A stretch of 64,000 nucleotides of DNA from Tupaia tana (Eukaryota > Chordata > Mammalia > Scandentia > Tupaiidae), in the NCBI GenBank assembly GCA_026018925.1, contig JAKSZU010000002.1, positions 87,944,475 to 88,008,474 of the forward strand. The letters are read 5' to 3'. This document shows positions 26,475 through 38,400 of this stretch, piece after piece (positions within the stretch are counted from its first letter, which is position 1; every line of letters starts with the position of its first letter). A program made the position numbers and the translations under genes. Under the pieces are notes generated by a model. It made no database searches. It saw only the letters and a list, made by a program, of their open reading frames with translations, and was not told the origin of the DNA.

Positions 26475-29400
26475 GACTGTATGTCTTAAAAATGGTAAGA
26501 GGTTTCATAAATTCATGTGATGTTTATTGTAATTTTACCTGTTTTCCCAACTGTCGTGCACAGATTGGACAAGGTTCTGGATTAATACCTCCCGATGTTT
26601 TGTCTTGAGACTATTAAAAAAAAAATTTAAAAAACAGGTTACATTTAAAACTGCATACATATTTTGCAACTCATTTACAGAAGCAAATGCTGGCAATCAC
26701 AATTTAAATAACCTAATAACAGGACCAGCAGTTAGCATAATAGCTATGTCGCTGGATTCCCACATAGTTGACTGCAGTTCAAGTACCGGACCCGGTGGCT
26801 TAAACTCATGCCAGGCGCGTGTGCGTGCACGCCCAAGATACCAAGAGGAGAATGGAGGAGAAGGGACTGCGGCATGGCCATCCCCTCTGGGGGGTGATTT
26901 CTTGCTTTCTGTCTCTCTTTGTCTGTCTGGCGAGCGCATCGCCTTATAGCAAAAACCTCTCCAAAAAAAAAAAAAAAAAAAAAAGAATAACCTTATAAAT
27001 AATGTGTTAGCTAATACTATGATTCTTGGAGCTTATAATTAACATTTATTCAAGGAGAAACAATCATAGAAATTATTTTTATTATATTTTAAACACATAT
27101 TACTGTATTTGTGATTGTAGTAGAAGGTAAAATAAAAAGCAAAATTCCAGCTAAATTTTCAAAATTTTATTTTTAGGATTCTCTGGGAAGATTCCACATG
27201 GAGACTGGGAACTAGATATTTCAGGGCAAAGGAGAAATGAAGATTTTCTACTCATAATTCAGCCTCCAGCAAGCAAAGCTAGTGTGGCAGGAGAGGCAGG
27301 AGAGGTGAGCCATTCTCTGGGAAGATTCCACATGGAGACTGGGAACTAGATATTTCAGGGCAAAGGAGAAATGAAGATTTTCTACTCATAATTCAGCCTC
27401 CAGCAAGCAAAGCTAGTGTGGCAGGAGAGGTGAGCCATTCTCTGGGAAGATTCCACATGGAGACTGGGAACTAGATATTTCAGGGCAAAGGAGAAATGAA
27501 GATTTTCTACTCATAATTCAGCCTCCAGCAAGCAAAGCTAGTGTGGTAGGGAGCCCCTCTGGCCTTCTATCTCTGTCTCTGTGTCTCTGAGGTCTCTGTC
27601 TCTCTCTGCTCCTGTCTCCTCATTTTTTTTTTTTCGGTAATTTTTCCTTTTTACGATTTTTTTAAAGGTAAAGTTTCTCTCTGGCTCTCAGCTCCATCTT
27701 TTGTTTTGTTAATGATCCCTTCTGCTCCTTTCTCCCAGGCAGGAGAGGTGAGCCATTCTCTGGGAAGATTCCACATGGAGACTGGGAACTAGATATTTCG
27801 CGCGGCGCGCAAGCCGCGCGGTTTTCTATTTTGTGATTTTTTTCTTTAAAAAAAAAAGAAAAGCAATTATAATTTTTTATTTTTTTGTCTTTTTTCTCTC
27901 TTTTTGTTGTTGTTTCTCTCTCTCTTTTTCATTTTCCTTTTTCTTGTCTCTCCACCCAATATCTACTGAATCTGCTGCACAAGCGATCACAACAGAACGG
28001 CAATCAGATTCTAGAACACCTCTGTCTGCTTGCTCCTGAACATTGAGGCTTAACTTCAAGAATTTGAAAGAAACACGCCATTCATCAGATGACAAGAAAT
28101 CACCGTCGGATCACGAGAAATATGGGAAAACGAGAAAATACCTCTCCTCCAATGGAAAAGAGTAACTCTCCTTCATCCACAAGCAGTTTGGTGAAAGTCA
28201 TGGAAATGTCTGACTAGGAATTTAGAACATTCGTAATGTCGAAGCTAACAGAGATGGAAGAAAAGAGAGATAATGAACTGCTAAAGAGAAAGGAGAAAGA
28301 AGTTGCCGAGTTCCAGGAGATGAGGAAATTCTTGCAAGATCTAAAAGAGGAATTACACGCTTTACAAAAGACTCAAACGGAACTGCTAGAGATGAAGTCT
28401 ATAATACAGGAAGTCAAAATCTCCCTTGAAAGTATTAAAAGCAGACTAGATCATTCAGAAAATAGAATCTCAGATGTAGAAGAGAAAATGGCTGGCTTAG
28501 AAAAGTCCACCACGAAGACTGAGAAAATGGCTCAAAAATTTGAGAATGATATGCGAGAAGTACTGGATACCATCAAACGTCCAAATATCCGGATAATTGG
28601 CATTCCAGAAGGTGAAGAGACCCATAAGGGCATTGATAATCTATTCCATGAAATCCTGCAAGAAAACTTTCCAAACCTAGAGAGGCATTCGAAGATCCAG
28701 TCCCAGGAAATACAAAGGACCCCAAATAGAATCAACCCAAGAAGATCTTCTCCAAGACACATTATAGCCAGGTTGACCAAAACCGCAGACAAAGACAAGA
28801 TACTAAGATTGGCAAGAGAGAAACATCAAGTTACCTACAAAGGACATCCCATCAGGCTAACAGCAGATCTCTCATCGGAAACAATGCGAGCGAGGAGAGA
28901 ATGGGAAAATATATTCAAAGTGTTACGAGAGAAGCAATTTCAGCCAAGAATACTGTACCCGGCAAGATTATCTTTCAGGTGGGAAGAAAAGACAAGAACA
29001 TTCTCAGATAAACAAAACCTGAAAGAATTTACCAGCACCAGACCAGATCTCCAAGAAGTTCTCAAGGGTGTGCTGTATCAAGAAAATTAAACACAGACAC
29101 ACAGAAATAAGAGTCAAAAAACTATGAAAGTGGCCAACTTAATCAGAGGGACAAGTCTGAAGTTGAATATTATATCCCAGAATTTAATCAGGAAAATTGA
29201 ACCAGAACGGAAGATAAAAGTACATGAGACTGATAGGTTCATGCACCTTCCATTTGAACAGAATCCTAACTTGTTTCCTGGCTTTAAGCAAAGTTCCTTG
29301 GCATTTCTTTGAGTTAAGTTATAACTGGTTTTCTTAGTAGTAATGAGTGAACTCACCATTGAAAGTAGTTAGATTATGTAGGAAATTGTGTGATCAATGC

Positions 29401-32400
29401 AACGTGGGTGGGAAGGGAATAAAGGACAATTGTAGACACCGGAGGTGGTGTGAGAGGAGGGTGGGAAGGGCCAGAGGGTCAGAAAGAGGGGTGGAAGTAA
29501 TTCTAGAAACTAGTAATGGAAAATTTTTTGTAATGTGCATGATTGTATCACTATGCAGTGTGTACTGGATGGGAGATTGCATTTTGTATGCTGTGATGAA
29601 GCTTAGGGAAGGAATGTAAATTGAGTTACAAAAAAAAAAGTTTCAGAAAAAAAAATATATATATATTCAATGACTGCAGTAGGATATGTAGCCACAGCTA
29701 GGTGCTACTTTATAGGATGCGTAAAGTAAGACTTGTGTTCATGGAAATGTGGGTATCACCTGTGTTTGCTATGAGGGTATTTGGATTGATTAGGGTCTTT
29801 GGCGTTACAATAAAATGTGAAGAGAAAACAGTATAGAAAACAAACATAGACACCAGAGACTGTGGGAGGAGAGTGGGAGATGGCAGAGGGTAAGAGATAG
29901 AGAATCTAGGATGGGGGGAAAAAAGCAAAACATACAGAAGACAAGAAATGGAAGATCATTTGCTGACAATAACATGTTTGTTGATGTGCTTGACTGAGAC
30001 AATATATAGCGTAATTTGGATGGAAAATCTCATTTTGTATGCTGTAATGATGTTCAGAGAATGAATGCAAATAAATAAATAAATAAATAAATAAAAAATA
30101 ATAAAAAAAATTTTATTTTTAGGCTAGATTTTGTTATAAAGAAATATTGATTATTTTTCTAAAATATTTAGAATTTTGACTAAAGGCTCCTTAAAAATTG
30201 TGGAGAAAAACCTGCGCTTATTCTCTAAGTCTACTTGACATAGGATCATAGACATGGGAAGAAACGGCATTTATTTATGTAATACTGGCTTCTTTACAAA
30301 TTTCACTAAGACAAATAACTGGAAAGCAGAAATGTTACTGATATAAGAACTCTCTATGCCTGGAAAGCATTTCAAATATAGCAGCTTTTCAAAATCTCCT
30401 TAAAATTATTACAATAATTGGAAAAACTTCAAATCATAAAATGAACAAGTTTACAACTGGGGAAAATAAGGAAAGTAAATAAGTCTGGAAGACTACTGAA
30501 GTTTTTGTCTGTGGTTACATTAACCAAATAGTTTAAAAATTAAAAGCTATTTTCATTGTGTATATGATCTATGGGAAAGGCTGAGCAGAGGGTTCTGCTC
30601 CTCAAGAAAGATACATTAGGCATCTTCACATAGTCTAAGTTCCAAAAAGTAATAACTTGAATACACATGGACTTTTTAGGTCTCTGTGCCAGAAGGTGAA
30701 AGACAAGTTATCTGACCAAGGCAACCAACCTGAGTCAGTATGGGAGGAGGCTGTTTTTAAGCATGTGTACAGGGAGGGGCAATATTGTAGCACTCTGTAA
30801 ACCGTGATTTACAACTCTACTTTTCTAACATGTTTAAAGAAAGAGTTGGTACTTTTTCCATAATGGGCCAGAATATAAATATTTTACAGTTTGTGGGCCA
30901 TACAGCCTGTTTCAATTAATGAACTCTGCTACTGGAGTGCAAATGTTGCCATAGACAATAGGTAAGTGAGTAAGTGTGACTATATTCTAATAAAAGTTTG
31001 CTTATAAAAACAGGTGGTGGGCCAGATTTGTGCCATATATAATAGTTTGCAGATCCCTGATTAAAAGCTTTAAATTTTCCTCCAAATACGCCTTACCTAC
31101 ATTGTCACATATTTTTACTTCCATTCAGTTCAGAATATTTTCTAATTTCCATTGTGACTTCTTTGATTCATGGGTAATACTCCAAACGTGTGAGTATTTA
31201 TATAGTCATGCTTTCAGTAATGATTCATAGTTTACTTCCTCAGAAAAGTTGTCCTTGTATAATTTTAATCTTTCAAAATTTTAAGAGGGGTCCAGCAGCT
31301 GGCATAGTGGTTAAGGTGCTAGACTCCCACATGGCCAAGGGTGGTTTGAGACCCAGACCTGGTCGGCTAGAAAATCACACAAGGCATATGTGTGAACATG
31401 CCCAGAATGGCAGGAGGAGAAAGGAAGAAAAGGGATTAAGGTGTGGCCATTCCACCCAGGAGATGATTTCTCATTTTCCCTCTCACTGTCTCTCTTTGTC
31501 TCTCTCCAGTGAGCATAAGCACCCTATGGCCACAACCTAAAAAAAGAAAAAAAGAAAAAAAGAAAAAAATTTGTCACTTTAATCAGCACCAGATTTATTT
31601 TGGTAAATATTCTATGCACACCTAAAAAATGAATGTTTTACATTTGTTGGATATAGTCTGTCTCATTCAGATCATGTTTGTTCAGAGTGTTCAAATGTTT
31701 CATTTCTTTATGGATTTTTTTGTACAGTTCTCCAAAGTATGGAAGAGTCATATAATCATTTACCTGTGCTACCTGACCTCTTTTTTGCTGTTGTCATGTA
31801 TTTTAGTTCTATATGTTATAACCTATACAACAGTACTGCTGCTTTGAACAGTCAATATTCTTTTACATTTTCCTACATATTTAAATTTTTCTCTGTTCAT
31901 TATTTCTTCCTGTAGTTCCATCCTTCAGTCTGGAATAAATTTCCTTCTGTCCAAAAAACTTCCTTTAATATTTGTTGCAATGTGAGTCTACTGGCAATGA
32001 ATTTTCATTTTTAGTTAATCTGAAAATATCTTGATTTCTCCTTTCTTTTTCTTTTCTTTTCAGGAGAGATTTTTTTTGCTATAGGGTGCGTGCGCTCATC
32101 AAAGAAACAGAGAGAGAGAGAGAGAAAGAGAGAAATCACTTCCCAGGGGGGACAGAAATGCTTCAATCCTTTCTCCTCTATTCTCCTCTTTGAATTTGGG
32201 GCACGCATGCACACGCACCCAGTCTGAGTTTTAAGCCACCAGGTCTGGGACTCGAACCATGGTTGACTACGTGGGAGTCCAGTGACATAACCACTATGCC
32301 ATCTGCTGGTCCCAATTTCTCCCTTCTTTTAATCAAATGGAAAAATGCTAAGTGTTCAATGAAAAGTACAGTCATATTGTCTGTAATCAGTTTTAGGAAA

Positions 32401-35400
32401 TTTTGAGTCATTGTCTCTTTAATTTAGTCCTGCCCCATTATACTTCTCTATTCCTCCTGAACTTTAATTACAAGTACATTACATTCTAGACTGTGTCCAG
32501 AATCTCTTACAGCGTATTTTGTTCTTTATTTTTTTCTGTATTTCTACTGGATCTTTTCTGTGATACTGTACTTGAGTTGACTAACCCTTTTTGGGGGTCT
32601 AGCCTCTACCCAGTGAATTTTTATTTTGATTCTGTCATTTGTTTCTTAACAGTGGGAATATTTTCTGAGAAACACATTGTTAGGCAATTTCACTGTTGCA
32701 TGAACCTCATACAGGGTACCTACAAAACCTAGACAGTACAATCTACTATATACCTAGGATATATGGAAAAGAGTATGGTCCTTACGGGACTTCCATTATA
32801 TGCCATGACATTATGTGGCACATGACTGCATTACACTGTCACAAGTCTGAAGTTCCCATTTGAGTCTACTGTCTGGACTCCAGTTCACTTTATCTCTGTC
32901 ATCCAGCTTTCCCCTCTTCAACATGTTAACTATAATTACTTTGGAGGCTTTTCCCTCTATGCCCACACCTGGATTATTTGGGGGTTTGGTTCTAATATCC
33001 AACTTCCCCCCCCTTTGTTTTGGTCATTTTTCTGTCTTTCATATTGCTTGAAGATTTTCACAGTATGTCATATTTTCTAGTTTGTTTTTGCAACAAATAG
33101 CAGAGACAGAATAGGATGTTATTTTCCCTGAGAGGGGAATATCCTCACCCTTGTTCGGCAGTCAGGCTGACAGGGTGAGTGAGTAATTGTCTTAGATCAG
33201 TAAGAAATTCAGCTGGTTTTAGAGAATGGTTTCATGCTTTTTGAAAAATCAGTTCCCCTATGATTTTAAATGTCTAAAGGACAAGGCTGGTTGTGTCTGA
33301 TGTAGGCCCCTCTCACTCTAAAGGAGGGAACCGTTTCCAAGGCACTGTGTGAATGAAAAAGATTTCACTCTGTATTAGTAATTCAGGCCAGTTACCATGT
33401 CACCTGGCAGATGAATAAAATTAGTTGTGCATCTGAAGGTCCCCTAGGTTCCCAATTATAACACCTTCTCCTATAGCCCTCAAAATCTCTGATTTCTGGG
33501 ACCAGCAGTTAGCGTAATGGCTGTGTCGCTGGACTCCCATGTAGTCGACCGCGGTTCGAGTCCCGGACCCGGTGGCTTACACTCACGCCGGGCGCGTGTG
33601 CGTGCGTGCCCAAGATCCCGAGAGGAGAATGGAGGAGAGGGGACTGCGGCGTGGCCATCCCCCCTGGGGGGTGATTTCTCGCTTTCTATCTCTCTGTCTC
33701 TCTCTGTCTGTCTGGCGAGCGCACGCGCCCTATAGCAAAAACCTCTCCAAAAAAAGAAAAAAAAAAAAAAATCTCTGATTTCTCTTTCTTTTATTAGGGT
33801 CCCTACGCAATGGTATACTTTATCTTCTGCTGATATTCAGTCTCAGTAAATGCTTTCAGGCAAGACAATGGCCCCAATCTAAGCTCACCCACAAAGGGCT
33901 TTCCCTTCTTTGGAATGTCATTTCATCTCAACCATTTTGCTTACACAAGTTTCCACTATCTTTAAAAACAAGATTTTTTTTTTCAATAGTAATAACTGTT
34001 TCCCCTGCTTGTTACCCATGACAAGTGACAGCTTGCCACTGTCTGCTACTCCTACCCAAAACAGAAGACCCCAACAAGTAGTAAGACTATTGAAGATCCC
34101 ATGTGGTGCTGGTTTTAGCAGCACACATAAAGACTCTATGTTATTGCCCAGCATTACTTAGAACATTTCTTCTTAAGACCTTCTTTTGTCTTTTGGAATC
34201 TCATTGGAAATTTATTAACTTCTTGATATCTTATACAGAAAACTGTTGATCAACAATATAACATGTTCATCTTTAAATTTCTGCAGTACTCTTGAATATA
34301 TGCCATTCTGCTCTAAATGACTAATCTATATTAATCTGCTAAATTTGGTGGCATCACTAATATCTCACTTACTAATCACTATCGAATCTAGTGACTACCA
34401 TCTGTTCACATAAAAATACTGTAAGTTTTTTGAGGCCAGGGACCAGGACCATCTAACTCCAACTCCTAGTGTAATAGTATATAAGAACAAGTACACAATA
34501 GATGTTCACAGACTGCCAGAGTGAAAAAAAAGTTTGTACCTACTTTAAATATACACAATTATACAAATTGGGATTATATTCCATTTATAATGTTATCTTT
34601 TCTCTCAATTTCTAACATGAAATTTTGTGCATCATTATGTACTGAAAACACCATTTAACATATTCACATCATATTCTCATTATAAGACTAACTCAAGATT
34701 TATATAACCACTGCACTTTTTAGTATTTCCCATTTGATTATGATAGATTCAGCATTCCTAATCCAAACATCCAATATCTGAAATGCTTCAAAATCTATAA
34801 CTTCTTGAGTGCTGACATGATATCATAAGCGGAAAATTCTATTCCCAACTGAGGTAGAAGACAGGGACCCTAAGAATATATTAGGGGATAGGCCCAAAAT
34901 AGAATCACAGAGGGCTAAATGTTAAGATGGAGACACAACAGCTCAGGAGCAGCTTAGTTCTTACTGAACTACTTGCTCACAAGAAATGGCTTGAACTAGT
35001 GACAGTGATTAACCTAGGCAGCATGACCTAAAGCAAATCTAAGAATTCTTTTTCCCCAGGCTCTACCACATGCTGAGAAGAACATAAGATCAAATGGTCT
35101 TTATGGTCTAAAGCTTTTAGACAAAGAGTCTGATAACTTACATACTCCAAAATTAGGAAAAATAACTAGACTCATCTCACATGTACCCCTCACCACAAGG
35201 GGAATGTATGCGTAAGTCCCTCCTGAGAATAAGCCTGAGCAAAGCCCAGGTGTGTGTACCCCAACTTCCTGCATAGCAACTTCAGTATATGCAAACTTTG
35301 TTTCAAGCTATTAAAAATATTGCATAAGATTATCTTTGGCCTTTGTGTATACGATGTACATAAAGCATAAATACATTTTATATTTAGACTTCAGTTTCAT

Positions 35401-38400
35401 ATCCACAATCTTATATATATGCGATTATTCTAATTTGAAAAAAAAATCTAAATAAATCTAAATAAAATCTAATACTTCCAATCTGAACTATTTTGAATAA
35501 GAGATATTCAACTCATAATACACCACTGCAATACTGTCATAGCTAACGGATTTATTAAATTCCCTACTTACTTAGAATATTTAATGTCTAAGAATTATTG
35601 AGTCAAAGAATATAAACTATAGAAAACTGTCAAACATTACTGTTAAAGTGCTTTATGTGAAGTATTATGTCAATTTAAATTCCCATTGGCAAAGCATAAG
35701 ATGTATCTGGTCACTACCTTTTTGTGAACACTAGAGTGCTATCATTTAAAAAAAAATCTTTGCCTACTTGTTGGCAGATAACGGTACCTACGTAGATAAT
35801 TTTATTTATTTATTTATTTTGTACAGTATTGAACAAATGGGATTTTCCTAGGCGTATTATTATATCTTTAGAATTTCAACTCTTTTAAGAGAGATTTTTC
35901 CTATAGGGCATGTACACTCGCCAGAGAGAGAGAGAGAGAGACACAGAAAGTTGGAAATCGCACCCAGCAGGGGGGGATGGCCATGCCACAATCTCCTCTC
36001 CTCCTTTCCTCCATTCTCTTAAGATTTTGGGCACAGACGCACATGTACACAACCTCAAAACTTGAGTTTCAAGCCCTAGGGTCTGGGACTCAAACTGTAG
36101 TTGACCATGTGGGAGTCCAGTGATGTAACCATTACACTATCTGGTGGTCCTGGAATTTTAACTTTTTAAAAAGTAATTCAATATACAGAGGATATAAACT
36201 TATATCTTACAACTAACTGATGATTAACTTTATTTTGACTACCATTTAAAGTATAGGAATATTACATTTAAAAAATTCATTTCTAGGGACGTTGAGACGT
36301 TGAGAATGTTATTTGCATGAAATTGACTATTGAATGATCTTTTCCTTCTTTTTCTCCTTTAGAATAACAGTGGTAGTCGGGGCCAGCCAAGTTGGTGTTA
36401 TGGTTATGTCACTGGACTCCCATGTAGCCGACCGTGTAGTCGACCGTATGCACACCCAAGATCCTGAGAGGAGAATGGAGGAAAAGGGATTGAGGCATGG
36501 CCATCCTCCCAGGTGGGTGATTTCTTGCTTTCTGTTTCTCTGTCTCTCTCTGTCTGTCTGGCAAGCACACATGCACTATAGCAAAAACCTCTCAAAAAAC
36601 AACAAAAAAAAGCAAAAAAAACCCCAAAAACCCTGAAAGTTATGATTAAAAATTGGACTTTCTAGACCACTGCACTATTTTACCTATAAGGAACATCTAA
36701 TTTTTCACTTTGTCATCACTGGGATTTAGTGATTCACTTTAGGACGTAAGTACTAGCTTTTAGAGCCAACTCTAATCTACAGCTTGCCTTTATTTCCTTT
36801 ACCCAGAAATCTACTACTGCATCTTGTTCTGATAATGTGCTCTGCCAGATGGCAATCTATAAAAATAGAATTATACCTACCAATAAACCATCAGTTCACC
36901 AAAGCCTAATATAATAATTTGGTCACAACTCAAAAAATGTATTGTAACTTACATTAAATAATCGAAGTCTACCATCACATGTCTTCTGATTTAGTTTTCC
37001 AAATATTTTAGTTTCAAAGGGCAAATTAAGAAAATACTTATGTATGCATGAATAAATGCATATGTACATATTACATAATGCAAATTTCACCCAGTATGTC
37101 GTAATAATTCTATTATTCAAAACTTTGAACTACAATCTATTTACTTTGTTTTTTACTATTATATATTGTACATGCCTTTATATCATCTGTGTAACATAAT
37201 TTCTATTACTATCTTTTTTTTTTTTTTGGAGAGGTTTTTTTTTTTTTTTTTTTTTTTTTGCTATAGGGCGCGTGCGCTTGCCAGACAGACATAGAGATAG
37301 AAAGCGAGAAATCACCCCCCAGGGAGGATGGTCACGCTGCAATCCCTTCTCCTCCATTCTCCTCTTGGGATCTTGGGCACGCACGCACACGCGCCCAGCG
37401 TGAGTTTTAAGCCACCGGGTCCAGGATGCGAACCGCGGTTGACTACATGGGAGTCCAGCGACATAGCCGTTATGCTAACTGCTGGTTCCCTATTACTATC
37501 ATTTTTGTTTTATGACCTACGTAGCTACTGTAGACATGGCTAATGTTCTAACTCATATAACAAACAAGTAAAAGATTAATTGAAAAAACCTGTACCATTG
37601 ATTGTGGGACTAACAGATTAAATAGAAGGAGTCATGAAAATTGTTTATAGTAATAGAGCATTAGAAAAAGTACAACTTAAAAAAATACCTTCTCCAAATT
37701 AGTTAGGTAAAGAAGCTGTCCAAGTTTTTTCTGAAGCTGTGATGTAGCAACGGCTTTATCATTTAGTAGTTTCATACGATTTTGTTCTACCTAGAAAAAA
37801 TAATAAAAAAAAGGGTTTCTTTCTCAGAAACATGGTTAAAGCAGACATGCACAATTCTTCTTCCATCATATAAATGTCCTATTTTAAGAAAACCTATTTA
37901 TATTTTAAAACTCAAATTTGCAAAACAGATACTAGATAGCATACTTCAGGACTTTTTTGCTTTATGTAAGACAAAACTCAATGTAGAGTTTTTTAAAATA
38001 AGAAACATCCCTATAATACTTGAAGTGAGATAAAACTCAAACCAAACTATATTTATGTACCATTTTTCAGTATGAGTCCATGGGCTAAGAAAAAAAATTA
38101 AAAGGGTTTGCTGCTTTCACCTGAGTGATTTTATAAAACCCAGGGAACAATATTACTGTCTTTCTTGCTCTCCCCTGATTGAAGATAGTAGACAAAAATG
38201 TAGAATTGAAAGAATAATTTGTTTTCAGAGAAAAACTTACTGATAATTCATATTTAAATCACACAGTATGATTTTATGTATACACATAATTATATATTAA
38301 CATGTACGTAGTAATTGTATATATTATATAATTTCTAACTATTTAGGCCCCTGGGCTTTATAGATGTAAACAACTTAAAGCATTAAACATGCATAAGAGA

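Larger units (their letters stand above)
27178..30106 (+). mobile_element. Full-length half-L1 (HAL1-like) retrotransposon, ORF2-less
   Basis: A non-LTR element of about 2.93 kb bounded by a perfect 17-bp TSD (AAAATTTTATTTTTAGG at 27161-27177 and 30107-30123). In order it has: three tandem 5' monomers, a polypyrimidine/T-rich leader, a fourth partial monomer, a GC-rich hairpin, an L1-type ORF1, about 1 kb of 3' sequence with no endonuclease or reverse-transcriptase reading frame, and an AAATAAATAAAT tail. L1 ORF1 without ORF2 is the defining feature of HAL1 elements described in therians. Mobility would depend on a helper L1 in trans. The insertion junction (TTTC/AAAA) resembles an L1 endonuclease site. 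It lies antisense to SHPRH in the intron upstream of the first RING exon. Perfect TSDs suggest a recent insertion. Confidence 0.85.

Noticed and set aside
27178..27550. Tandem repeats considered as a CRISPR-like or satellite array
   Set aside because: The repeats are contiguous ~125-bp monomers without spacers, in a mammalian L1-type leader.
28236..29090. ORF1 as a domesticated host gene
   Set aside because: It sits in a complete, TSD-flanked element antisense in an intron; no sign of host exon structure or promoter capture.
27178..30106. Ordinary 5'-truncated L1
   Set aside because: The element keeps a monomeric 5' leader and ORF1 but lacks ORF2, the opposite of 5' truncation.
33498..33767. 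tRNA gene suggested by intact A and B boxes
   Set aside because: The tRNA-like head continues into a SINE body and A tail with a TSD, and the head does not fold convincingly as a functional tRNA by eye.
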